From: a virus
Reading direction: 5' to 3' (one strand)
Virus record (IMG/VR): IMGVR_UViG_3300009370_000050
Coordinates: 1 to 46,554 of that record
Length of the DNA: 46,554 bases
Below the pieces are notes generated by a model. The model searched no databases. It had not been told where the DNA came from and saw only the letters and a program-made list of their open reading frames with translations. The first letter of the stretch is position 1. Each line of letters begins with the position of its first letter. This document shows, piece by piece, positions 7,727 to 17,298 of this stretch. The translations under genes and the position numbers were made by a program.

Positions 7727-8888
7727 GGATTGGATAGATGCTTATATGCAATATGTAGATAATACTGAGCCTCCTGATATGTATAAAGAATGGGTAGCTA
7801 TATCAACCATAGCATCTGTACTACAAAGGAAGTGTTATTTAGATTGGGGACCTATGGTGTTCTATCCTAATATGTATGTGGTACTATGTGGACCTAGTGG
7901 TAAGGCTCGTAAGTCTACAGCGATAGGACCTGGTATGAAGATGCTTAGGACATTGGGTATTAAATTAGCAGCTGAGTCTGTAACAAGGGAAGCATTGATA
8001 AGAGAACTTAAGAATAGTAATGCAACTCAGGTAGACCCTGAAGATGGTAGTATGCACCTTCACGCTAGTTTAACAATCGTGAGCCCTGAACTAACTGTGT
8101 TCCTAGGATATAACAATAGCACACTATTATCAGACTTAACAGACTGGTATGATTGTCGTGATAGGTGGACATATCGTACAAAGAATATGGGTACGGATGA
8201 CATAGTAGGAGTATGGGTTAACTTGATAGGTGCTACGACACCTGAGTTACTACAAACAACTATGCCTAGAGATGCTATAGGTGGTGGACTAACATCAAGG
8301 ATTATATTTGTATACGAAGAAAAGAAAGGTAAGATTGTACCTGCTCCATTCCTAACAAATGAAGAGGTTGAGTTAAAAGAATGGTTAATATCTGACTTGG
8401 AAAAGATAGGTATGTTATCAGGAGAATTTAAGATAACCAAAAAGTTTTTAGATAAATGGATTGAATGGTACACTGCTCAAGAAGATAACCCTCCCTTTAA
8501 AGATTTAAGATTCAGTGGGTATATTGAAAGACGACCTAACCATATACTAAAATTATGTATCATTGTTAGTGCAAGTGAAAGTGATATGAAAGTTATAACC
8601 GATAAACATTTAGACAGGGCATTGGACATACTTAAAAGGACAGAGAAGAAAATGCCATATACCTTTAGTGGTGTCGGTAAAATGGAGACGGCTGATGTTA
8701 TGGCTCGAGTTATGGCTACCATTGCAACACAAGGACAAATGTCATTCTCCTCTCTGTTAGAAATATATTACTATGATGCAGACCAAGATACATTACAAAA
8801 GATATTAGCAACATTAAGTGCTATGAAGTATTGTAAGTTAGCATACAATTCAAAGGAATGTATAATAACATATATTAAAAAGCCATAG
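7710..8888 (+). CDS. DUF3987-like P-loop ATPase, probable replication helicase
   Basis: The 392-aa product has the start typical of phage DUF3987/primase-helicase proteins (DWIDAYMQYVDNTEPPDMYKEW) followed by a P-loop region, VVLCGPSGKARKSTA at 57-71. The loop is unusual: GPSGKARKST has an inserted residue and lacks the normal GK[ST] spacing. Later segments VWVNLIGATTPELLQ and GGGLTSRIIFVYEE match the family core. The last about 80 residues look like a winged helix (FSSLLEIYYYDADQDTLQKILATL). It is the only helicase candidate in the genome and directly follows polA (17-nt overlap, GGGAGG site), so replicative helicase loading or unwinding is the likely role. No separate primase is visible. 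Confidence 0.75.
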   Translation: MARKLKDWIDAYMQYVDNTEPPDMYKEWVAISTIASVLQRKCYLDWGPMVFYPNMYVVLCGPSGKARKSTAIGPGMKMLRTLGIKLAAESVTREALIRELKNSNATQVDPEDGSMHLHASLTIVSPELTVFLGYNNSTLLSDLTDWYDCRDRWTYRTKNMGTDDIVGVWVNLIGATTPELLQTTMPRDAIGGGLTSRIIFVYEEKKGKIVPAPFLTNEEVELKEWLISDLEKIGMLSGEFKITKKFLDKWIEWYTAQEDNPPFKDLRFSGYIERRPNHILKLCIIVSASESDMKVITDKHLDRALDILKRTEKKMPYTFSGVGKMETADVMARVMATIATQGQMSFSSLLEIYYYDADQDTLQKILATLSAMKYCKLAYNSKECIITYIKKP

Positions 8889-8895
8889 CTCTATG

Positions 8896-8910
8896 TTCAT
8901 AATATGAACG
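8896..8910 (+). promoter_or_regulatory. Palindromic element copy 2, between the convergent arms
   Basis: Identical core to copy 1 (GTTCATAATATGAAC) with CTAT before it, in the 27-nt gap where the plus-strand and minus-strand arms meet. It is joined on its left to the palindrome CATAGCTCTATG (8885-8896). For minus-strand transcripts this is followed by T5, so the composite could act as a weak terminator of the late arm. Confidence 0.55.
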
Positions 8911-8915
8911 AAGTG

Positions 8916-11900
8916 CTAATCGATTGGAAGTAGTCTATACTTTTGTCTATTCTTTTTACCTTCAGGCATATTCTGTTTAACTCCATCAAAGTTTATATTA
9001 AGAGTCTGTTGTGATTTAACATACCTATCTAGACCAGGAAACATTAAGTGAGTTTGTTTATCGTATACATCTACAACTATTGGATTAGATAGTATACTAT
9101 TATAAGGGTCTGCATTATAAATTAGTTCACTTACATCTTCTAATTTACCACTCCATTCGTGTAGTAATTTTCTTACCTCGTGCATAGGAAATGGAACATC
9201 ATTACCTGCCTTCTTTTGTTCTATATACAATTCCTTTATATCATTTATACTTGTTTCTAATTCAGCCACTGTCCTATTTATTCTAGCAGCATCTTTAACA
9301 TCAACAATATCAGTCATATATTTAAATGTTAGAACATCTGCCATACTAAGTAGTAAGTCTAATGTCTCAGGGAACTCTTTATGGAAAGCCTCTCTAGCAT
9401 ACTCATCTCTAATCTTAGAAGTTGCATCTGCATATCCCATATCAGTACCTTCAGTAATAGTCATACACTCTTTTATTATGTGTTGCATACCTGCAAATAT
9501 TTTAGTATCTAAAGCATTACCATCTAAGAATATAGGATTACCTCCTGAGTCTCTACCATCAAGTGCTTCCATTACAGCCCTATGAAGTGGGTGGAACTCA
9601 TACTTAAATGCTCTGAATAAAGTACCTGGGTCTGCATCTGGTTGGTAAGCTTTATCAAACCTTTCATAGAACCTTTGTAATAAATTAAAAGGATGTGATA
9701 CAGTAACATTTAACTCTTGAGGTTCTCCTAAAGCATTCTCAACTTCCTTCTTCCATCTCCTCCCATACATATCTTCTTCCCAACCTAGCCCTTTCATTAT
9801 CATTTGAAAAGCAGATGTAACTGCTAACACAGTTATTGCAGAGTATCCATATCTAGATTTAATCTTTGTCTGCCTACCTCCCACATCTTTACCACTAATT
9901 ATATTGAATATATCTACAGGTACGAATGCAGTTCCCTCTAACATCTTACCATATAATTTAAACATAGCAATCTTAAATGTTGGTGTATATAAAAACTTAT
10001 TTAATATCCTACGAGTTTCAGCTGGAACACCAGCATAGTCTCCGTGAAAGTTAGCAGCTGTTTGTGCAGCTTCTTGTGGTGTATATCCTTGAGCCCTTAA
10101 GTACCTGTAAGTTATCTGTCTTACCATACCATCTAAAGTCCAAGCAGTATTAAAAGCAACTTGATACACAGAGCCTAACAATTCAAATCCAATCTTAGCA
10201 CTATAACCTTCTGTGTTGACTAATTGTTTTAGAGGCTTAAGTAGTATACCTAAGAATTTACTATTCAGATAAGTATTCATATTCTGCATATACTCAAACC
10301 ATTCCTTTTCAGACTGATATGGATTACCAAAAGGTGTGGACCTTAATCCAAATCGCTCAGCCAATATCCATTCATCACTTGTCTGATAGAAATCTTTTAG
10401 ACCATCATAAAAAGCTCTCGGTATTGACTTATTACCTTTAATCCAATTCAAAGGATTTAAAGCATTAACAGCTACAGCTCCTTGAATAGCATCATACATA
10501 GGTAGGAATAAAGGATTAAAGAATGTCATCAGTTTCATACTAGCTAAGAAGGTATCTACCTTAGTCATCATCTCACCTTGATTATATACACCTGTAAAAG
10601 ATGTAAGGAATTGATTTAACATAGGACTTAAATGCCAACCTTGAAATACTTTCATATGACTATTGGTTACAGGTATCATAGTAGGGTTCATTGTCTGCGC
10701 TAGTTCAAAGTCATCAGGAGATATAGCCATACCTTCCTTCTGAGCTGCTCTAATAATTTCACCCATAGCAATATCGTGAGCAAACCTTCTAGAATAATTA
10801 AACATTATACCTGCTAATGTTAGATTGTTTACATCAATGAAGCCATCATTAATCAAATCAGATATGTATATAGTATCCCTTCTGTCTTTCATATATTGTC
10901 TAAACTTTTTAACTTGAGCACCTTGAAAATTACTTGACTCAGTTATATTTTCTAAAAGGAATAGTACAGGAAGGTGTACATAATTTAAGTTCTCGCTTAC
11001 CTCTTTAAGTAAGTCATCAAAATATTTAAGTTCTTTCTTAAGTTCTTCTACTTTAGTATTCTCGCCTACGACACCATCCTTCTCTATCAACTCAATGTCT
11101 TCTGTTATCCTAACAATAGTTGTTGCAATTTTTGTCTTTAAGTTTTCAACAAAACCATTTTTAAGTATACCAAATCTTTGTAACTGTTTTAAACTTGATG
11201 TCCAATAGTTCTCCCAAATCCTATAAGCTTCTTCCCATCTATCTTGTTCATCTTTATTGTACTTATTTATATGGTTAAAGAACTCTTTTGGTTTCTCAAA
11301 TAGTAATATAAATTGTCTTACCTTATCCATATCATTACCAAGTAGTTTAGATATCTGAGCAGTTACTTTCATTGCAATCTCAGTTTCAGTATTAATTCTT
11401 GAGAAGAAATTTTTAATATGGAAACCTGTTTCAGTTGCTCCCTCTAATTTAAAAGGACTTTCAACATCAAACTTACTAAAGAAAGAGTTGGTCATATACC
11501 TTACATTATGTTTAAAAGTATCATACCACCCTCGCCACTCTTGTGTATCTTCTTCTATTGTAGTATGTCCTAATAGATTTTTAAATGCTTCTCTCATTTC
11601 AGGTGTTAGTCCTACATCAAGTTTAGTACCTCTTATATTTTTATATAAGTCCTTAAGTGTATCTGCTAGTTGATGAAAGATTTCTTTCTGTCTAGGGGAA
11701 TGACTCTTAACATCACCACCACTTCTTAACCATCTGATAATACCTCTACCAAGTTTATCCATATCTTTCTTTTTCCAATTACCATCTTTAACACCTGCCC
11801 ATTCTTCTAATATATTAAGTTCGCCTTTAGTTAATGACTTTGTAAATATAGGTACAAGGCTAGATACGAAATCTTCAAAGGTACCATTCTTCATTACCTT

Positions 11901-14180
11901 TAATATAGCAGCTCCATCTTTTGTGAAGTTAGGCACACCTCTCTTCTTCTCTTTAACTGATTGTATAAAGTTTGCAATGACTTCATCTGCTGTAACTTTG
12001 TTACCTGTTTGGGATAATTTAAATGCAGTTGAATTAGCCCAAAGTTCTAGTAACTGAACTGCCATATCTAATTCTTCAGTAGACATCTTATTATTTATAG
12101 CTCTTATTCTTTGTTTAATCATATTAGTATCATATATAACATTACCATCTGCAATCTGTTTATCCAACCACTGCTCTACAAACTTTGAATTACCTGTAGC
12201 TTTAATTATATCATCTACAAATTGTGTAGTAGGTATACCCTTCTGTTTATAGTCTCTCCATAGTTGGTCTAATGTTTCTAATATATCAGTAGTTATTTCT
12301 AATTCTGTACTATCTATTTTCTTCCCATCATTCTTAGCTTTATCTATTAACCTTTGTTTTATATCATTCACAAACTTTACAAATGCTTTACCTGTAGTCT
12401 CTCCAATCTTAAATGCTCTATCTTCTCCTTTAACATTTCGATAGTCAGCCCAAGGGATACCACTCTCCCAAGAGTATCTTCCTTCATTATTACCTGATAG
12501 TATCTTAAACATCTCTGAGAATTGTTCTTGACCATACTTTTTAAAGTCTCTATTGTGCATCATCTCGTGAGTTATTGTGTTTATTATTCTCTCTAATTTT
12601 TGAGGGTCTCTATTTTCATCAGTCATCTTAATGTTAACATCTCCAGGATTCATCTGACTGAAGTAACCAAATGTACCATCTCCACTAACATTAAAATCTC
12701 CGTCACTCCAGTTGTTTGTAAAGTTAGCATTGTTTAATGTCATAAAATAATTAGGTGCTTTTCTTTTTATAAAAGACATAGCAACAAGAGCCTTCTCAAT
12801 ATCTGCCTTAGACATATTAGGATTAAAGTTAATCCTTACCTTTGTACCAGCTTCATTGTTAGGGTCATTAGGATTTATGAACTCAAAGTACCCTTGCTTT
12901 TTAATATCATCTATAGTTGTTTCGCCTAATGTATCTCCAAGTAATTCATCTTTACTTATATCCATAGCTTCATTTTGGTCAAAGAGTTCTGGGTTTGTAG
13001 CCCAAGGTTGTAGTGCTTTCCATTCATTGTATTTATCTATAAGATGTTGTGTACCTCCCAAGAAGTTTTCAGATATCCATATCTCTTCAGGAGAAGCAAT
13101 GTTCATTATCCTTCTTGATAGTTCTCCTATAGTTATATTCTCTTGTTGTGCTATATCAAGTAAGTCACTATGTTGATTAAGTCTTACAGTAGTTGATATA
13201 GGTCCTAACATACCACCAGAAAGGAAACCATAACCATAGGACTGTAATACATTCTCAAATAAGTGAGAGAACCTTCTATCATATAAAGCTACATCTATAA
13301 TATTATGTAAACCTTGTTCAAACATTTCTTCAGTACCTTCAATGTTAGCAGTAGTAAACATATCCTTACCAACTATCTTCAGTATCTGAGTAAATTTATT
13401 TTTGTTACCTAATAAATAAGCCTCACCTAAATCCATTATAAGACTTTGATGCTTAGCCATATTACCTTCCCAACCTTTAAGAGCATACCTTTCAGCGAAT
13501 AGTGTTACTAAAGCATAACCAGTACCAGCACTTGCTTTCTGTATATCATTAAAGCCTTCGAAGTTAGGGTCTTGTTCAAACATTAATTTTTCATACTCAT
13601 TAATTCTAGTAACACCTTGACCAAAAGATACTGTAGACATATAACCTAAGTAAGTATTACTTAACCAAGATGCAGCTGTTGATTTTCCAGCACCTCTTAA
13701 TAGAGTACCTGTAACAGATGTACCAACTGTAGGAGCTAAGTTAACTGTAAATGAACCTAGCGAAGACCACCCTGAAGCAGGGTCATACGGATAAGCATTA
13801 TACCAATCTTGACTATCTTGTATATATTCATCGTGAGTATATGTACCATCCTCATCAAAGAGATTAAGAGGTACACCAGTAACTTCAGATATAAATCCTG
13901 GAAATCTTGCCCCACTATTCCACATACTAACTCCAGTATTAATACCAGAGTTTATTAGGTCCTGCTTCCAGTCATAATCCTTCTCACTTAAAAATAATCC
14001 AAAGTCATCCATAGCCTGCCCTTGTGATTGTGCATAATTAATAGGATTATAATTTGTACTTGTTAGGTCAGGTCTTTCATCTTCCTCTTCAAGATTCTCA
14101 AGTGCATAATCTTTATTTTGATTAGGCTCATTAATATCAAGAGGGTCATCTAGTTCTAAAAGTTTATATTTTTCGCTCAT
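8916..14180 (-). CDS. Giant ejection/internal virion protein with HExxH metalloprotease motif, 1754 aa
   Basis: The last and largest gene of the late block. The N-terminal about 60 residues are acidic and disordered. Residues about 100-330 contain small hydrophobic helices (TGTLLRGAGKS, GYGFLSGGMLGP). H538-E539-M-M-H542 inside INTITHEMMHNRDF is a zincin motif. The middle is long helical coiled-coil sequence (YFDDLLKEVSEN). The part at about 1200-1450 has hydrophobic segments and FLYTPTFKIAMFKLYGKM, a pattern I associate with large polyvalent/ejection proteins of aquatic phages. Position after the nozzle and other ejection genes suggests it is packed in the capsid and injected. Its ATG overlaps the stop of the 407-aa ORF (ATGA). 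The protease role is inferred from the motif only; a third zinc ligand was not identified. Confidence 0.85.
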   Translation of the reverse strand: MSEKYKLLELDDPLDINEPNQNKDYALENLEEEDERPDLTSTNYNPINYAQSQGQAMDDFGLFLSEKDYDWKQDLINSGINTGVSMWNSGARFPGFISEVTGVPLNLFDEDGTYTHDEYIQDSQDWYNAYPYDPASGWSSLGSFTVNLAPTVGTSVTGTLLRGAGKSTAASWLSNTYLGYMSTVSFGQGVTRINEYEKLMFEQDPNFEGFNDIQKASAGTGYALVTLFAERYALKGWEGNMAKHQSLIMDLGEAYLLGNKNKFTQILKIVGKDMFTTANIEGTEEMFEQGLHNIIDVALYDRRFSHLFENVLQSYGYGFLSGGMLGPISTTVRLNQHSDLLDIAQQENITIGELSRRIMNIASPEEIWISENFLGGTQHLIDKYNEWKALQPWATNPELFDQNEAMDISKDELLGDTLGETTIDDIKKQGYFEFINPNDPNNEAGTKVRINFNPNMSKADIEKALVAMSFIKRKAPNYFMTLNNANFTNNWSDGDFNVSGDGTFGYFSQMNPGDVNIKMTDENRDPQKLERIINTITHEMMHNRDFKKYGQEQFSEMFKILSGNNEGRYSWESGIPWADYRNVKGEDRAFKIGETTGKAFVKFVNDIKQRLIDKAKNDGKKIDSTELEITTDILETLDQLWRDYKQKGIPTTQFVDDIIKATGNSKFVEQWLDKQIADGNVIYDTNMIKQRIRAINNKMSTEELDMAVQLLELWANSTAFKLSQTGNKVTADEVIANFIQSVKEKKRGVPNFTKDGAAILKVMKNGTFEDFVSSLVPIFTKSLTKGELNILEEWAGVKDGNWKKKDMDKLGRGIIRWLRSGGDVKSHSPRQKEIFHQLADTLKDLYKNIRGTKLDVGLTPEMREAFKNLLGHTTIEEDTQEWRGWYDTFKHNVRYMTNSFFSKFDVESPFKLEGATETGFHIKNFFSRINTETEIAMKVTAQISKLLGNDMDKVRQFILLFEKPKEFFNHINKYNKDEQDRWEEAYRIWENYWTSSLKQLQRFGILKNGFVENLKTKIATTIVRITEDIELIEKDGVVGENTKVEELKKELKYFDDLLKEVSENLNYVHLPVLFLLENITESSNFQGAQVKKFRQYMKDRRDTIYISDLINDGFIDVNNLTLAGIMFNYSRRFAHDIAMGEIIRAAQKEGMAISPDDFELAQTMNPTMIPVTNSHMKVFQGWHLSPMLNQFLTSFTGVYNQGEMMTKVDTFLASMKLMTFFNPLFLPMYDAIQGAVAVNALNPLNWIKGNKSIPRAFYDGLKDFYQTSDEWILAERFGLRSTPFGNPYQSEKEWFEYMQNMNTYLNSKFLGILLKPLKQLVNTEGYSAKIGFELLGSVYQVAFNTAWTLDGMVRQITYRYLRAQGYTPQEAAQTAANFHGDYAGVPAETRRILNKFLYTPTFKIAMFKLYGKMLEGTAFVPVDIFNIISGKDVGGRQTKIKSRYGYSAITVLAVTSAFQMIMKGLGWEEDMYGRRWKKEVENALGEPQELNVTVSHPFNLLQRFYERFDKAYQPDADPGTLFRAFKYEFHPLHRAVMEALDGRDSGGNPIFLDGNALDTKIFAGMQHIIKECMTITEGTDMGYADATSKIRDEYAREAFHKEFPETLDLLLSMADVLTFKYMTDIVDVKDAARINRTVAELETSINDIKELYIEQKKAGNDVPFPMHEVRKLLHEWSGKLEDVSELIYNADPYNSILSNPIVVDVYDKQTHLMFPGLDRYVKSQQTLNINFDGVKQNMPEGKKNRQKYRLLPID

Positions 14181-15400
14181 TTGTTACTCCTTAATAAATA
14201 AATATCTCCAGCTTCATCGTTTACTAATTCATAAGATACAGGTTTAGATAAATAATTTTCGTATCCCATTTGTTCTATATCAGAAAAATATGTAAGTGTA
14301 AAGTCTCTATTGTCTGCATACTCAACATTTATACCTGCATCTTTTAATAAATTAGGATGACTTAACAATAACATATCCATATACTGAGGGTTATCTATAG
14401 CATACATCATAGCATAGTAATTTTTAAATGCAGGATGTCCGTGTTTTTGATATGTCTTTTCTCCAATATCAAGAAGTCCATTTAAGAAATATACTACACC
14501 TTTACCATTAGCTTTCTTGCTTCCCTCATTAGTAGCATCGTGGATATATGAAGGTGCTGTATAAACCATCTTACCATTAACAAATTCATATTGAGGCTCT
14601 CCTAATATAGTCCACTCTATATACTTATCTTTAGATATATTCTTTAACTCGTGATGTAAGCTTTGATTCATTACCTTCTGCCTCCAATAACCTAACTCAG
14701 TATGACCCCAAGGAAAACTACTAGATTGAAAAGCCCAATTAATAGCAGGACTTAATTTATTAGTATGCCCTTTTATATACTCCCAAAACTGTTCTATAGT
14801 AGGTACATAATTATAATCCCACATCTTGTCTTGTTCGAATTCATACTCACTAGATTTAAACTCATCAGGTGTATCAACAATAGCAAGTCTAGGGTCAGTA
14901 GTAGGATTCATAATCTCATTAGAACTTAAATTAGATGTTCTAAATGGAGTAGGTTCAATATTAAAATCAGTAACTAGTATAGGATTATTAAAGAAATCTT
15001 TTCTTTCTTCTGTACCAAATGGAGTATCCGCTCCACTAAGTAAATAGAAAAAACTATGATGAGGTTGTATATCAAAGTTCTGTACTTTCACTTTATTAAC
15101 AGGGTCATCTGTAGCATCATCTGCTGAAAGTATATACGAAGGTTTATTCTCAACAACTTCTTCTTCTTCCTCAACTACTACCTCTGGTGTAATAACAGGC
15201 TCAATAGGTAGTGTACTATTTAATTGTTCTATGTTAGGCTCAGGTAATCCTTCTGTTTCTCCGTGAGCCCAGTACTGTTCAGGGTTATCCATATTAGCCT
15301 CTATATATTCTTTAATATGAGAATTGTCTGCCCAGTCTACAATAAATTTAGCAGGGTCATTATTGTCATAGTTCCAACTTAATCCAAATGGTAACTTCAT
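14177..15400 (-). CDS. Ejection-type virion protein, 407-aa ORF, probably made as a -1 frameshift fusion
   Basis: Open frame from ATG 15400 to 14177. The ATG has only a weak, distant GGAGA before it (about 16 nt). The same frame stays open upstream for 84 more codons, back to the frameshift heptamer at the end of the 549-aa ORF, with no ATG, GTG or TTG in that stretch. The simplest reading is that this ORF is the C-terminal part of a 549+84+407 = 1040-aa fusion. The sequence has an acidic spacer (about 66-90, rich in V and E) and a folded C-terminal half (FWEYIKG, YLNGLLDIGEK-like FLNGLLDIGEKTYQ, YAMMYAIDNPQYMD). No known domain is recognised. It lies between two ejection proteins and is therefore likely a virion component. 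Confidence 0.75.
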   Translation of the reverse strand: MKLPFGLSWNYDNNDPAKFIVDWADNSHIKEYIEANMDNPEQYWAHGETEGLPEPNIEQLNSTLPIEPVITPEVVVEEEEEVVENKPSYILSADDATDDPVNKVKVQNFDIQPHHSFFYLLSGADTPFGTEERKDFFNNPILVTDFNIEPTPFRTSNLSSNEIMNPTTDPRLAIVDTPDEFKSSEYEFEQDKMWDYNYVPTIEQFWEYIKGHTNKLSPAINWAFQSSSFPWGHTELGYWRQKVMNQSLHHELKNISKDKYIEWTILGEPQYEFVNGKMVYTAPSYIHDATNEGSKKANGKGVVYFLNGLLDIGEKTYQKHGHPAFKNYYAMMYAIDNPQYMDMLLLSHPNLLKDAGINVEYADNRDFTLTYFSDIEQMGYENYLSKPVSYELVNDEAGDIYLLRSNK

Positions 15401-15652
15401 ATTTCTAAATATCGCTTCTCCAACAGTACCTGAATAGTTTATAGTATCTATATCAACACCCTCTGCAGTTAATTGGAACTGACCATTACTATATGTAGTT
15501 AATGTAGGAGTAGAATTATTATTATTATTTTTAAGGTCAGGTACTTCCTCTATATTAGTTAATAGATTATCTTCCTCTGAGTTAAATATTATATCATCTT
15601 CTCCATTTAAGTCAACCTCACTAGACTCGGAGTTATTCTGTGAGGTATTTAC
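15401..15652 (-). other. Open -1 frame extension joining the 549-aa and 407-aa ORFs
   Basis: Reading the minus strand in the frame of the 407-aa ORF, all 84 codons between the heptamer and ATG 15400 are sense. The peptide is acidic and Asn/Ser-rich at first (residues such as SSEVDLNGEDD, a run of five Asn), then more ordered (NGQFQLTAEGVDIDTINYSG). Its composition matches the flanking ORFs. The frame is closed upstream by a TAA at 15662-15664, so entry needs a frameshift or a sequence error. Confidence 0.7.
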
Positions 15653-15658
15653 TTTCCC
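15615..15658 (-). promoter_or_regulatory. Programmed -1 ribosomal frameshift cassette
   Basis: On the minus strand, the heptamer G GGA AAG (15658-15652) fits X XXY YYZ in the frame of the 549-aa ORF and directly abuts its TAA stop (15651-15649). After a 5-nt spacer, ACCTCAC (15646-15640) pairs perfectly with GTGAGGT (15621-15615) around an 18-nt loop that can form an inner ACT/AGT pairing. GGGAAAG is also the slippery site of phage lambda G-GT. Slip into -1 keeps Gly-Lys and then reads GTA AAT ACC onward. Confidence 0.75.
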
Positions 15659-17298
15659 AATTTACGATACTCATTTAAGTCTTTAATAGGTACACCATTT
15701 ATTGTAGTACCAACTCCTTCAGTAGTCTCAGGGTCAGCATACCTTGCTATTATCTCTCCGTTCTCATAAGACCTTATCTCCATAATCTCACCTAACATAT
15801 TAGTAATGTATATGTCTCCTTGATGAGGACTATCTCCTAGCATCTGAGAATTAGAACCTTTAAACATATGATAGATTCCTTCTTGGTCTTTAACTGGTTT
15901 CCATACTATAGCATTTTTATCGTGTTCAAAGACATCCATACTATATAGCGCTGATTCAGTATCTATAGTAGCACCTTGTCTTGAATAGGCTGGATTATTC
16001 TTTAACTGATTAATATTTGGAAACAATAGAGCATTCCTTAAGAATTGAGCATAAGCAGGTTGAGCTGCAGTCCAATCTATATCTCCCAGATAGTCAGTAA
16101 CAAGTCCTTCAATTCCATATCCTACTAATGACTTATCTATACTATTCTGTATACTTGATACCTGAGATTTAATAGTAGGTATATAATTTTTTGATGACTC
16201 ACTTCCGTGATACACAGTTAACATCTTACCTGTAAACACTCCATTCTCAGTTTCCCATATACCTCTTACTTGTACATCAGACTCAACTGTAGTGCCTGCT
16301 AAAGGATTACCATTACCATCAGTACCATAAAAATTATCAGGATATTTACTACCTGCAGTAAGTGTGTAAGGCATTTGATTCTTACCAACCTGACCATCTC
16401 CTGAACTCTTTGCTATGTTAGTAGGACCTTTACCTACTTCAAATGAGTCATCAGATATACCATACTGTACAGGTTCTTCAGTGTTAACACCTTTCTGAAA
16501 CATAAGTGTACCACCTGAGTGTTCTATTATTTGGTCAATAGGTGAGATATATAAATACTTTCTTACTCCTTGGTCTGTTGTGTAGACATTACCATTCTTA
16601 TCTATTATAGGCTTAAGTCCCATACCTCTATAATAATTAGATACATTATTTATTTTATCTATCTCGGCTCTAACCTTATGATTTTTAAGTACCTCCCCTT
16701 CAAGTTTAACTCTATCTTCTATATTCATTCCTCCATAAGGGTCTATCCTATCTCCTTCAGGACCTACTAAAGGAGTAGGCATATTACCATTACCTTGAAG
16801 AACATTATCCATACTTAGTTGTCCGTTATTATTAACTATAGGATTACTATTACCTCTAACAGGCTCAAGGTCAGTTGTAGTATCAGTAACTACATCTTCA
16901 CTTAAAGCAGTCTGTACATCCTCAGGTTTATAGTTAACACCTCCAGGTAGATTTAAACTATTAGTATAATTTCTATATCCTTTATACTCAGGGTCTCCTA
17001 TATTAGTTTCATAAGGCACTGAAAAATCCTCAATACCTTCTGTATCATAGTCCTGATTCATTATACCTTGAACATCTATATTAGCATTAGCTACAGTCAT
17101 ATCTTGATAAGGGTCGTTTCTAAAATTAGCAGTTCTGTTTCCTGAAAGATTAGCAACATTACCTGCATTTCTTCTTTGAATTAAATCCAGAACATTAAAT
17201 TCATTATCATCATTCATATCCCTACTCCTACCTGGTATCTTTGTAGGGTCATCATCTGGATTATATTTCGTAGTTCTTAAGTCTATCTTCTGTGTCAT
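15649..17298 (-). CDS. Ejection-type virion protein, 549 aa (upstream frameshift partner)
   Basis: An acidic, Asn/Gly-rich protein. The first about 190 residues look disordered (PGRSRDMNDDNEF, LPGGVNYKPEDVQ). A more structured part begins near residue 200 (EDRVKLEGEVLKNHKVRAEIDK) and continues with beta-rich segments (YLYISPIDQIIEHSGGTLMFQ, GKMLTVYHGSE). The C-terminus GQIYIT-like DIYITNMLGEIMEIRSYENGEI ends at EYRKLGK, where the frameshift heptamer lies. No known domain is recognised. Its ATG overlaps the stop of the 750-aa gene by one base. The position between the nozzle region and the giant protein suggests an internal or ejected virion protein. It would be made both alone and as the N-terminal part of a 1040-aa fusion. 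Confidence 0.8.
   Translation of the reverse strand: MTQKIDLRTTKYNPDDDPTKIPGRSRDMNDDNEFNVLDLIQRRNAGNVANLSGNRTANFRNDPYQDMTVANANIDVQGIMNQDYDTEGIEDFSVPYETNIGDPEYKGYRNYTNSLNLPGGVNYKPEDVQTALSEDVVTDTTTDLEPVRGNSNPIVNNNGQLSMDNVLQGNGNMPTPLVGPEGDRIDPYGGMNIEDRVKLEGEVLKNHKVRAEIDKINNVSNYYRGMGLKPIIDKNGNVYTTDQGVRKYLYISPIDQIIEHSGGTLMFQKGVNTEEPVQYGISDDSFEVGKGPTNIAKSSGDGQVGKNQMPYTLTAGSKYPDNFYGTDGNGNPLAGTTVESDVQVRGIWETENGVFTGKMLTVYHGSESSKNYIPTIKSQVSSIQNSIDKSLVGYGIEGLVTDYLGDIDWTAAQPAYAQFLRNALLFPNINQLKNNPAYSRQGATIDTESALYSMDVFEHDKNAIVWKPVKDQEGIYHMFKGSNSQMLGDSPHQGDIYITNMLGEIMEIRSYENGEIIARYADPETTEGVGTTINGVPIKDLNEYRKLGK

Noticed and set aside
15521-15530. Run of ATT triplets (Asn codons) as a sequencing error causing the split ORF
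   Set aside because: The triplet repeat keeps the frame; the frame change maps to the GGGAAAG heptamer instead. A G/A homopolymer error there is still possible and is noted with the finding.
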